In this document: piece after piece, positions 1 through 6,528 of the stretch
Numbering within the stretch: position 1 is the stretch's first letter
Layout: each line of letters opens with the position of its first letter
Assembly (NCBI RefSeq): GCF_002075345.1
Contig: NZ_NAEW01000026.1
Coordinates: forward strand, 1 to 36,554
Source: Citrobacter braakii
GTDB lineage: Bacteria; Pseudomonadota; Gammaproteobacteria; Enterobacterales; Enterobacteriaceae
Direction of reading: 5' to 3'
DNA: 36,554 nt
The notes under the pieces: model-generated
Seen by the model: the letters and a program-made list of their open reading frames with translations, nothing else
The model's database searches: none
Told to the model about the DNA's origin: nothing
Translations under genes and position numbers: made by a program

Positions 1-2
1 GC

Positions 3-602
3 TTCTCCCAGAAAATGCCGCACACCTCCGGTGAGTGGGCTCGCCGGAAGCTGCGGATAGAGTTTGAACCGTGGCAAAAATTTGCGCTGGGCGTGCCGTT
101 TGGCTGGGTGCGAAAAGATTCAGGCTATCGCCGCTTCACTGAGATTTACATCGAAGTGCCGCGCAAAAATGGTAAATCGGCGATCGCTGCGACCGTCGGC
201 AATTACATGTTCTGTGCTGATGGAGAGTACGCAGCGGAAGTCTACTGTGGCGCCACGACGGAAAAACAGGCATGGAAAGTCTTTGCGCCTGCACTGGCGA
301 TGGTGAAGAAACTTCCGGCACTGCGTCAGAAGTTCAGCATCAAACCCTGGGCGAAAAAAATGACGCGTCCTGACGGCTCCTTGTTTGCGCCAATTATTGG
401 CGACCCCGGAGATGGAGATTCACCTTCCTGTGCCATCATCGACGAGTATCACGAGCATGAAACTGACGCGCTCTATACCACGATGACAACCGGGATGGGG
501 GCAAGGGAACAACCAATTACGCTTATTATCACCACGGCGGGTTTCGATATTGCCTCGCCGTGTTATGAGAAACGCACGCAGGTATCAGTCCTGACGACAT
601 GA
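3..602 (+). pseudogene. Phage terminase large subunit, truncated at both ends (window edge and deletion)
   Basis: The frame is already open at the window edge, so the true start is upstream and the Met at 15 is internal. The visible part is the N-terminal ATPase domain of an HK97-type large terminase. It has the adenine/entry region [14 protein letters not shown], a Walker A-like motif [10 protein letters not shown] and a Walker B motif [10 protein letters not shown] followed by TTAGFD. The enzyme would normally translocate DNA into the prohead and cut it with a C-terminal nuclease. That nuclease domain is absent. After CYEKRTQV (about 580) the frame runs into portal-protein sequence in another frame and stops at 602. 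This is a deletion junction, not a natural C-terminus, so the product cannot package DNA. Confidence 0.88.
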
Positions 603-1330
603 TCCACGTCCGGGCGCTGGGCAACGATCAGAAAATGGGGCTTAGTCCGATACTTCAACATGCTGAAACGATTGGTATGGGTATGAGCGGGCAGAAATAT
701 ACGGAAAGTTTTTTCAGCGGTAACGCCAGACCTGCAGGTATCGTCTCTGTGAAGGGGGAACTGAATAAAGACTCCTGGTCGAGGCTGAAAGATATGTGGC
801 AAAAAGCCACTGTAATGCTGCGTAGCCAGGAAAACAGGACGATGTTGCTCCCGGCTGAGCTGGACTATAAAGCGCTGACAGTCTCACCTGTTGATGCCCA
901 GCTCATCGACATGATGAAACTCAACCGCTCAATGGTCGCCGGAATTTTCAACGTACCGGCGCACATGATTAATGACCTCGAAAAAGCCACTTTTTCCAAC
1001 ATTTCCGAACAGGCTATTCAGTTTGTCCGCTACACGATGATGCCGTGGGTGATGAACTGGGAGCAGGAGCTTAATCGTAGATTATTCACTCGTGCCGAAC
1101 GGGAAGCCGGGTATTACGTGCGCTTTAACCTGGCCGGGCTGCTGCGCGGGACCGCAAAAGAGCGTGCGGAGTTTTATCACTTTGCTATCACCGATGGCTG
1201 GATGAGCCGAAATGAGGCGCGTGCGTTTGAAGACATGAACCCGAAAGAGGGTCTCGATGAAATGCTCGTCAGTGTCAACGCTTCCCAGCCTGCCAAATCG
1301 ACAACCCAGGAGAACACTCAAGATGAGTGA
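599..1330 (+). pseudogene. Phage portal protein (HK97-type), N-terminal half deleted
   Basis: The 243 residues match the C-terminal half of HK97-family portal proteins: [18 protein letters not shown], then FNVPAHMINDLEKATFSNISE, then the C-terminal crown region FHYFAITDGWMSRNEAR-like sequence. Full portals are about 400 residues, so roughly the first 170 are missing. The frame stays open upstream of the ATG to about 569 and encodes the family-typical GISPDD just before it, which shows that the ATG at 599 is internal and that the gene was joined to terminase by a deletion near 580. The 3' end overlaps the start of the next gene by 8 bases (ATG at 1323), the normal phage arrangement. It is non-functional as a portal ring. 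Confidence 0.87.
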
Positions 1331-1802
1331 GCGAGAAATTCGATGTTACAGCGGCGAGGTGCGCGCTGAAACGCACAACGATGAACCAAGCCGGATCATC
1401 GGGTATGGCTCGGTTTTTGATAGTCGATCAGAACTGATTTTCGGTTCATTTCGCGAAATCATCCGGCCCGGTGCGTTTGATGATGTGCTTCAGGACGATG
1501 TCCGGGCGCTGTTTAACCATGATCCCAATTTTATACTGGGACGCACCTCTGCGGGCACGCTTGCACTGACAGTGGATGAGCGTGGCCTGCGTTACGATAT
1601 CACTGCGCCGGAAACCCAGACAATACGTGATCTCGTGCTGGCTCCCATGCAACGCGGTGATATTAACCAATCCTCATTTGCTTTCAGGGTCGCCCGGGAT
1701 GGTGAGGAGTGGTACCACGATGAAGACGGTGTTGTCATACCGAGTTTAACCGTCTTCTGGGTCTGGGTAATGAATTACTTCAGCAGCGACAGGGGCTGGT
1801 GA
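1323..1802 (+). pseudogene. Phage prohead (head maturation) protease, C-terminus replaced by deletion
   Basis: The ATG at 1323 overlaps the portal stop. About 138 residues match the HK97 gp4/S78-type prohead protease: IRCYSGEVRAE, IIGYGSVFDSRSE, FREIIRPGAFDDVL, VRALFNHDPNFILGRTSAGT with the conserved catalytic-region histidine, then INQSSFAFRV. These enzymes cleave scaffold and capsid delta domains during head maturation. After DGVVIP (about 1740) the reading frame leaves the family and ends with a short unrelated tail that is tape-measure DNA read out of frame. The major capsid gene that should follow is gone, so the protease has no substrate here even if it folds. Confidence 0.85.
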
Positions 1803-3241
1803 ATGTACCGTTACGGCTGCCACAGGCAGCCCTGGATGATAAGCAGCAGGGTGTACTGAATAACAGTGAGCGTGAACTGACCCTGTCCCGCCTGAAGGGG
1901 GAAGCGCGTGAGCGTACCCGGCTGGGCTATGCCGCGGATGACCTCGGTTTTGTGGGGGATGCTTATCAGACGGCAAGGCAGACTTATATCAACAATGCGC
2001 TGGAAGCATGGCGTAACAACCAGGCGAATACGCCAAAGATTCGCGGTGGAAAGTCGGAAGCAGAAAAGACAGAGGATGTTTATAACAGGCTGATCAGTCA
2101 GCAGAAAGAGCTGATAGCCCTGTCCGGGCAGAATACTGAACTGACGAAGATAAAATACCGAATCAGCCAGGGCGATCTTTCTGCCATTTCACAGGCCAGA
2201 AAGGAGGCGCTGTTGCGTAACGCCGCCATTCTCGATCAGCAGTCTGCGACTGAGAAGTTAAAAGCCCTGAATGAAGAATTACTGACTCCGGAAGAAGCAT
2301 TGCTCAGTAAAACGAAGGAACGCCTGCGTCTGCTGAAAGAGGCTTCTCCGGCCAGTGCTGAATACAGAGACGTGCTGGAAAAAATCTCCCGTGCTGCTGT
2401 TGAGAATGCACCTGAATATTCAGGTGTGTCGTCAGATATTGGTGGCGCGGCCAGTGAACTGTTCAGGGTTGCTGGTGCAGAAAAGGAACTGAAGCAATGG
2501 CATAAACAGCAGCTCGACATGCAGAAGCAACTTCTTGATGAAAAACTGATTAATGAGCAGATGTATGCGGATAGGATTGCTGAGATTAACCAGAAGAATT
2601 CGGAAAAACTGCAGGATATTCAGAATGGATATACAACCGCCAGCCTGTCTATGTTTTCCGATTTAACAGGGCAGTCAGCAGAGTTACTGAGGGGGCTGGG
2701 GCAGGAGGGAAGTGCTGCGTATAAGTCCTTGTTCATTGCCAGCAAGGCAGCTGCTGTCGCACAGGCAATTATTAACACAGAGCTGGCTGCCACCAAGGCG
2801 ATGGCTGAGGGGGGCATGATTATGGGGATCCCGGCAGCAACCGCCATGCGTGCCGCGGGCTATGCCTCTGTAGCTCTGATTGCCGGGCAAACGCTGGCGG
2901 GTATGGCGCATGACGGTATTGATCGCGTCCCGGAAACGGGGACGTGGTTACTTCAGAAAGGGGAGCGGGTAGTGACCGCCAGTACATCCGCAAAGCTGGA
3001 TGCCACACTGGAAAAAGTCCAGCAGGCTCAACAGGCACGTCAGGTTAGTTCTGGCGGAAGCATTCGTATCCAGAATTCATTTACCGGGAAACCGGATGAG
3101 GCAACGCTGGCGGCGATTGACAGTCGCAACCGCCAGCTTGTTGTAGCTATCAGAAAGGAAATGGCAGCCCAGGTCATCTCTCCCACCAATGAATTTGGCC
3201 GGGCACTGAAAGGCTATTATGGCCGAACGCGCAAGGAATAA
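1799..3241 (+). pseudogene. Tail tape measure protein, C-terminal part only
   Basis: The 480 residues form long, charged coiled-coil-like helices, followed by an Ala/Gly-rich hydrophobic stretch near residues 315-365 (AAAVAQAIINTELAATKAMA and on) and a C-terminal segment with DGIDRVPETGTWLLQKGERV. That is the usual C-terminal end of lambda gpH-type tape measures. The open frame extends back of the GTG at 1799 to about 1724 and encodes EFNRLLGLGNELLQQRQG, so the visible start is not the real one. A deletion removed the N-terminal part and joined the gene to the prohead protease near 1740. A tape measure sets tail length and is ejected into the host envelope. This fragment lacks its partners. 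Confidence 0.85.
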
Positions 3242-3244
3242 GAC

Positions 3245-3712
3245 GTGACTGAACACAGCTATCCACACGATTACCTGCCGCTTCCCCTGATGGATAATTA
3301 CGGTTTTCAGGCGGCATCTCCTTTATTGAGAACTGAAATGGTGTCGGGCAGAGCACGGCAGCGGCGCAGATATACGTCAACGCCGACGGTGGCAACCGTG
3401 AACTGGACGTTCACGACCAACCCTCAGGCTATGCTGTTTGAAGCGTGGTACCGTGATGTCCTGAAAGACGGTGCAAACTGGTTCATGATGCAACTGCAAA
3501 CCCCTCTTGGTGATCTGCAATGGTTTAAATGTCGGTTTACTGATATTTATCAGGGACCCACGCTGGTAGCGCCCCGTTACTGGCGCTATTCGGCCACGCT
3601 GGAGTTATGGTCAAGAGCAGTTCTTGATGGTGGGTATGGCGAATACCCGGATTTTATCCGCAACAGCGATATTATCGACAGAGCGATGAACAGGGAGTGG
3701 CCGGAAACATGA
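3245..3712 (+). CDS. Phage tail-associated protein of unknown function (intact length)
   Basis: This 155-residue protein starts with GTG three bases after the tape-measure stop, with AAGGA at 3233-3237 as ribosome site, and ends overlapping the next gene as ATGA. It is soluble-looking and rich in Trp and Tyr (WYRDVLKDGANWFMMQL, RYWRYSATLELW). It has no signal peptide or membrane segment. The place directly after the tape measure and before a DUF1833-type gene is that of minor tail or tail-tip adaptor proteins in lambdoid siphophages, so a tail role is inferred from context. I do not recognise a characterised family. It is the only structural gene in the window that looks uncut. Confidence 0.7.
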   Translation: MTEHSYPHDYLPLPLMDNYGFQAASPLLRTEMVSGRARQRRRYTSTPTVATVNWTFTTNPQAMLFEAWYRDVLKDGANWFMMQLQTPLGDLQWFKCRFTDIYQGPTLVAPRYWRYSATLELWSRAVLDGGYGEYPDFIRNSDIIDRAMNREWPET

Positions 3713-4014
3713 CGATCCTGAACCGTCTTTATGCCTCATCCGGTGAGGATGTGATTATCGAGACCCTGCAGATTAACACTGGCGACCAGCGGCATTTCCT
3801 GTGTACCGGTTATGACGACATCATGGCCAGATCGGAGTCAGGGGACTGGGTGACCTTTGTTGCCTGTCCGATGGACATTGCTTTGCCGAAACGTAACGCC
3901 GATGGTACCCAGGATCTACAGTTTGCGATCAGCAATATTGACGGGGTGGTGTCGACAGCGATCCGCAATGCACTGGATGATATCAACAGCGCTTCGATAG
4001 TATACGGGGATTAA
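3709..4014 (+). pseudogene. DUF1833-type phage tail protein, C-terminus truncated
   Basis: I place the start at the ATG at 3709, which overlaps the previous stop as ATGA, rather than the in-frame GTG at 3697. The sequence MTILNRLYASSGEDVIIETL, then RHFLCTGYDDIMA and QFAISNIDGVVSTAIRNAL matches what I recall of the DUF1833 family of siphophage tail proteins. Family members are about 150-170 residues. This one stops after about 101 with an unrelated end (SIVYGD). The NlpC/P60-type, tail-assembly and host-specificity genes that normally follow are absent, so a third deletion probably ends close to 3990-4014. Function in the tail tip is inferred from position only. Confidence 0.72.
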
Positions 4015-4241
4015 AAATTCAGTGATAAGAACCGCAGCATACTGGATAAAACATGTGCTGCGGTGATTAAATTGTGGGAAGGGAACCAAGAATGTGCTGT
4101 GGCTGGCAAACTCCGATAGTGCGAGTATTGAATGAATACCAACTGGTGGCAAATTCCTAGATGTAATGGAGGTACTGAAAGTACCGTGCTGGAGGCGCTG
4201 GGTTATATATTGTGCCGTTCGTATCTTTAGGCGAGGCAATT
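4015..4241. other. Intergenic prophage DNA, no credible gene
   Basis: No frame on either strand looks like a protein. Two inverted repeats are visible: nine-base arms ACCGCAGCA/TGCTGCGGT at 4031-4039 and 4056-4064, and GGTACT/AGTACC at 4171-4176 and 4180-4185. The first could act as a weak terminator for the truncated tail operon, though it lacks a T tract. The stretch is probably scrambled DNA left by the deletion that removed the tail-tip genes. Confidence 0.5.
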
Positions 4242-4376
4242 ATGGAAAAAGTAATAAGAACAGAACATTCTGACATGGCGCAAAATCCGTTTTATATGAA
4301 GTATGACGAGACATTAAAAATAACGTGCGGAAATATTAATCATGCATGCTTATGCGTCATAACAATTACTATATAG
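4242..4376 (+). CDS. Possible 44-residue small protein (uncertain)
   Basis: An ATG at 4242 behind GAGG (4233-4236) opens a 44-codon frame with an acidic/basic N-terminal half (MEKVIRTEHSDMAQNPFYMK) and a Cys-containing hydrophobic end (HACLCVITITI). I do not recognise it. It lies alone between the decayed tail operon and the outer-membrane protein gene, in AT-rich DNA where short frames also arise by chance. There is no second line of support, so this may be noise. Confidence 0.25.
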   Translation: MEKVIRTEHSDMAQNPFYMKYDETLKITCGNINHACLCVITITI

Positions 4377-4403
4377 ATTAAGTGTTGGCTAAATAAAAAT
4401 ATG

Positions 4404-4420
4404 TAAATACTATGTAAATG
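4404..4420 (-). promoter_or_regulatory. PhoP-like direct repeat in reverse orientation upstream of the Ail/PagC-type gene
   Basis: On the minus strand the hexamers CATTTA and TATTTA are separated by 5 bases, an 11-bp period like the PhoP consensus (T/G)GTTTA-N5-(T/G)GTTTA. On the plus strand this shows as ATGTAAAT repeated at 4401 and 4412. Each hexamer matches only partly. I recall Salmonella pagC having a PhoP box in reversed orientation, which makes the placement plausible. AT-rich DNA gives such repeats by chance, so this is a candidate only. Confidence 0.35.
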
Positions 4421-4477
4421 CACCAGTGGCAAAGATGGTGAGTTGATAAATTTTGCTTAATTAAAGAAGGATTTGTT

Positions 4478-5014
4478 ATGAAGAAAATAGTTTTGGCAAC
4501 TTTTATTATGGGTACCTGTATGGTATCTGGCGCAGCAAACGCTGAACTACTGAATAATAGCCTCTCAATAGGGTATGCTCAAAGCCATGTGAAAGCAGGT
4601 GGCGACAAACTTGATGATAATCCGAAGGGCATAAACATTAAATATCGTTATGAGTTGGATCAGCATTTGGGGATTGCATCTTCATTTACTTACACTAATT
4701 TAAGTTATAATTATTATTATGCTGGTCACAAAGTTGGAAATGAAGACTTAGATTATTACTCGCTATCTGCGGGGCCAGCCTATCGTTTCAATGATTACAT
4801 CAGTGCGTATGGTTTGATTGGTTTCGGACATGGGCGAGTCGAGGCCGACATGTCGGGATATTCCAATTCTGAGAGCAAAACTTCAGCCGTATATGGTGTA
4901 GGCCTACAGTTTAACCCAATCCCTAATTTGGTGCTTGATGCTTCTTATGAATATAGTAAGTTGGGACGTGTAAAAGTCGGTACCTGGATTGCTGGTATCG
5001 GTTACCGCTTCTAA
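4478..5014 (+). CDS. Ail/Lom/PagC-family outer-membrane beta-barrel protein (prophage moron)
   Basis: The 178-residue precursor has a clear signal peptide, basic MKK then a hydrophobic stretch, with likely cleavage after AANA (residue 22). The mature part has alternating-hydrophobicity strands (SLSIGYAQSHV, GINIKYRYELD, YYSLSAGPAYRF, AVYGVGLQFNP, LVLDASYEYSKL) and ends in GYRF with a terminal Phe, the outer-membrane barrel signature. Length and pattern fit the eight-stranded OmpX/Ail/PagC/Lom family, whose members give serum resistance, adhesion or intramacrophage survival. Lambda lom sits at the same place, just after the tail genes. The ribosome site is AAGAAGG at 4464-4470. Separate promoter, low GC and isolated position mark it as a moron. 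Which family function it has cannot be told from sequence. Confidence 0.88.
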   Translation: MKKIVLATFIMGTCMVSGAANAELLNNSLSIGYAQSHVKAGGDKLDDNPKGINIKYRYELDQHLGIASSFTYTNLSYNYYYAGHKVGNEDLDYYSLSAGPAYRFNDYISAYGLIGFGHGRVEADMSGYSNSESKTSAVYGVGLQFNPIPNLVLDASYEYSKLGRVKVGTWIAGIGYRF

Positions 5015-5040
5015 TAATTAATTTTTACTCTGTTGCTTGG

Positions 5041-5070
5041 CCCTGCGTAACATGCAGGGCTTTATGCTTT
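5041..5070 (+). terminator. Probable terminator of the Ail-type gene
   Basis: Six-base arms CCCTGC/GCAGGG at 5041-5046 and 5054-5059 around a 7-base loop, then an interrupted T-rich run (CTTTATGCTTT). It lies 26 bases after the stop codon. The T tract is broken, so efficiency is uncertain. Confidence 0.55.
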
Positions 5071-5103
5071 GGAATATCAAATTAAAATCAATTTATGTTT
5101 CTG

Positions 5104-5138
5104 TGTATCATGAAGAGCAATATTTTCTTCATGATACA
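5104..5138. repeat. 13-bp perfect inverted repeat
   Basis: The arms TGTATCATGAAGA (5104-5116) and TCTTCATGATACA (5126-5138) are exact reverse complements with a 9-base loop. There is no T tract behind it on the plus strand. On the minus strand it lies just after the ykgJ-type gene, so it may be that gene's 3' hairpin or an operator. Its role is unknown. Confidence 0.7.
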
Positions 5139-5169
5139 TACTATTATCCGCGTAAAAAAATTTTAATCA

Positions 5170-5499
5170 TCAAAGTGGGGGTAAGTCATGATGAGCTCTC
5201 GCACGATTGCATGCCTTATTTATTTCCCCATTTTCACCCGACATAGCAAATTCCCTGCATGTTGACGAGCGATTCTCATAAATTGTGCAAAAGGCACTTT
5301 CCCCAGGTTTTCCGGCAAGAGCAATACAGCGGGGGTTTTTCTGATTTGTGCCACTCATACATCGATGATAGGGCGAAACCTGTTCAGTGAGATACGCTGG
5401 AACGGTGCCGCCTGCATCATCGCCTTCGGCCCAGTAGAAGGAAACACGAAAAAATGCACAACATGCTCCACAAGTCATGCATGGATTCAGATTGCTCAC
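5170..5499 (-). CDS. ykgJ: YkgJ-family cysteine-cluster protein (UPF0153)
   Basis: At 109 residues it has the family length. The N-terminus [23 protein letters not shown] holds the CxxCGxCC cluster. Further cysteines follow at [21 protein letters not shown] and TCREF, as in the zinc/iron-chelating domain family CxxCxxCC, of which E. coli YkgJ is a member. Metal binding (Fe or Zn) is a family-level inference, and the cellular role is not established. It sits alone between an outer-membrane protein gene and the att region, on the strand opposite to the late phage genes, which fits a cargo (moron) gene. In K-12 ykgJ is elsewhere on the chromosome, so this may be a second, phage-borne copy. Confidence 0.8.
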   Translation of the reverse strand: MSNLNPCMTCGACCAFFRVSFYWAEGDDAGGTVPAYLTEQVSPYHRCMSGTNQKNPRCIALAGKPGESAFCTIYENRSSTCREFAMSGENGEINKACNRARAHHDLPPL

Positions 5500-5613
5500 T
5501 ATCTCATTTCTCTCGGTATTACTAGTTAATTACGGGCTAAATAATTTATCTGTTAGGCTCTAATGAGTGAATATTGTAGTGCTAAATAGTTACACTTGGT
5601 TACATATGGAAAA

Positions 5614-5643
5614 GCCCCAGACTGTGAAATCTGAGGCTCTTTT
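5614..5643 (+). terminator. Terminator-like hairpin
   Basis: Arms GCCCCAGA (5614-5621) and TCTGAGGC (5630-5637) pair with one mismatch around an 8-base loop, followed by TCTTTT. No gene on the plus strand ends close by, so it may be a relic of deleted phage DNA. On the minus strand AAAAG flanks it in the other direction. Confidence 0.45.
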
Positions 5644-5649
5644 GAAGTG

Positions 5650-5669
5650 CACGTGCATTTCACGTGCAT
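5650..5669. repeat. Two CACGTGCAT direct repeats with 11-bp period
   Basis: CACGTGCAT occurs at 5650-5658 and again at 5661-5669, so the two copies face the same side of the helix. They lie about 100 bp from the tmRNA-like segment. Arm-type binding sites for tyrosine integrases or excisionases look like this, but no integrase is in view to test it. Confidence 0.6.
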
Positions 5670-5761
5670 ATTTTTGTCTTTTCTTGGTCTGTTTACTGTC
5701 TGGTCAGTTTCCATAAGTGGCTGTTTTTATAGCCTCTGTCCGGTTGCAGTCCTATCAAAAG

Positions 5762-5787
5762 TGGTGGAGCTGGCGGGAGTTGAACCC
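5762..5787 (-). other. 26-bp copy of the 3' end of ssrA (tmRNA), likely attachment core
   Basis: Read on the minus strand, the segment ends in CGCCAGCTCCACCA preceded by GGGTTCAACTCC, which is the T-arm, acceptor strand and CCA end of enterobacterial tmRNA as I remember it. The match breaks on the upstream side, where CGC is expected before GGGTTC and TGT is seen, and no tmRNA body is present. It is therefore a fragment, not a gene. The 3' end of ssrA is a known integration target for P4-type and lambdoid integrases, so this is probably an old att core carried by or left in this element. Confidence 0.7.
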
Positions 5788-5817
5788 ACAGCCAGTATGA
5801 AGAATATAGAACATGAA

Positions 5818-6171
5818 TTATTGTTTCAAAATTGCCTCAGCCATCGCCCTCAGACGTTCAATTTGAACGTTTATTTCCGAAACAATTTCTTCAGGTTTCA
5901 GTCCCTTGTTAGATTGCACAAAATCTCTAATTTGCATCATTTGATGTGCACGAATTTCTAATTCGCTATAAACACTTAGCTCGTCAGGATCATCTTGCGA
6001 TTGTTCACCTGTTTCAAATTCTACATAGGTATGTGGTGGCTTGTGATAAACACGAGAAATCGGGGTTGGCCACCATTCCTCACCGGTCACTACGTCCGCA
6101 TCGAATGGCACAGTTTTGTCAATTTCCATTAATTTCTGAATGAGAACAGAAGTTTTCAAGCGAAGCTCCAT
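5818..6171 (-). CDS. Uncharacterised 117-residue acidic protein
   Basis: The frame starts with MELRLKTSVLIQKLMEIDKT and has no signal peptide or membrane helix. Visible features are a Trp pair in EEWWPTPISRVY, an acidic middle (GEQSQDDPDELSVYSELE) and a C-terminal amphipathic helix likely to form a coiled coil (residues about 78-116, IRDFV to AEAILKQ). I do not recognise the family. It is the last gene before the icd junction, on the opposite strand to the late genes, with AT-rich codon use, so it is probably phage cargo. The ribosome site before ATG is weak (TTAAAGC), and the Met at residue 16 is an alternative start. Confidence reflects coding likelihood only. Confidence 0.6.
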   Translation of the reverse strand: MELRLKTSVLIQKLMEIDKTVPFDADVVTGEEWWPTPISRVYHKPPHTYVEFETGEQSQDDPDELSVYSELEIRAHQMMQIRDFVQSNKGLKPEEIVSEINVQIERLRAMAEAILKQ

Positions 6172-6309
6172 TTAGCTTTAAAGTGGTTATCAAAACGCTA
6201 CTTAAACTATACAAAATCAGTGAGTTATCGTGAAGGCAAAAAAACAAGATTAGATACTTATTAAGCATGAAATCGTTTTAATTCAATAGGATATAATAAA
6301 TTGCTAAAT

Positions 6310-6477
6310 CTACTGCTGCGCCACATGGGTTGGGTCGAAGCGGCTGACCTGATCGTTAAAGGTATGGAAGGTGCGATTAACGCCAAGACCGTCACCTATG
6401 ACTTCGAACGTCTGATGGATGGCGCTAAGCTGCTGAAATGTTCTGAGTTTGGCGACGCAATCATCGAAAACATGTAA
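6310..6477 (+). pseudogene. icd: Displaced 3' end of icd (isocitrate dehydrogenase), attR
   Basis: Translation gives [20 protein letters not shown] and on through the family's C-terminal end GDAIIENM followed by TAA at 6475. This is the last 55 or so residues of NADP isocitrate dehydrogenase. Upstream of about 6310 the sequence turns to AT-rich phage DNA with no icd homology. Phages 21 and e14 integrate in this part of icd and supply a new 3' end on their left side, leaving the host's own 3' end at the right border. This fragment matches that pattern, so the functional icd should lie at the other end of the prophage. It has no start or promoter of its own. Confidence 0.93.
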
Positions 6478-6499
6478 TCCAGATTCTGGGTTGTGTGAG

Positions 6500-6528
6500 A
6501 ACGGGAGCCGAGAGGTTCCCGTTTTTTT
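6500..6528 (+). terminator. icd terminator
   Basis: A ten-base stem AACGGGAGCC/GGTTCCCGTT (6500-6509, 6514-6523, one G-U pair) with a GAGA loop is followed by a T run to 6528. It lies 23 bases after the icd stop. The last T residues overlap the stop codon of the convergent yebQ gene at 6527-6529. Confidence 0.88.

Larger units (their letters stand above)
5500..5817. other. Attachment-like gene-free region at the prophage end
   Basis: These 318 bases hold no credible gene. They contain a hairpin (5614-5637), a pair of 9-bp direct repeats one helical turn apart (5650-5669), and a 26-bp segment equal to the 3' end of tmRNA (5762-5787). An open frame running through it (VVELAGVEPTA) is a by-product of the tmRNA sequence. 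The set looks like integrase arm sites next to a core site. Confidence 0.55.
1..6477. mobile_element. Right end of a degenerate lambdoid prophage integrated in icd (attR side)
   Basis: Late phage genes run left to right in normal order: terminase large subunit, portal, prohead protease, tape measure, two tail-associated genes, then an Ail/Lom-type outer-membrane protein. The series ends at a displaced 3' piece of icd, which is what phages of the phage 21/e14 type leave at their right end. The left part, with integrase, immunity and lysis genes, lies outside the window. Capsid, tail-tube, NlpC/J-type tip and fibre genes are missing and three genes are cut, so this element should not make particles. 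The DNA from about 4000 to 6300 is visibly more AT-rich than the host genes that follow. The exact left boundary cannot be seen. Confidence 0.9.

Noticed and set aside
3916..4239. 107-codon minus-strand open frame at the third deletion
   Set aside because: Half of it is antisense to the DUF1833-type gene, and it has no ribosome site or recognisable motif.
5762..5787. A complete tRNA or tmRNA gene
   Set aside because: Only the last 26 bases match. No acceptor 5' strand, D-arm, anticodon arm or tag reading frame is present.
5647..5961. Plus-strand open frame of 104 codons containing VVELAGVEPTA
   Set aside because: It runs through the tmRNA 3'-end segment, which gives this peptide in many genomes, has no ribosome site, and overlaps the better 117-codon gene on the other strand.
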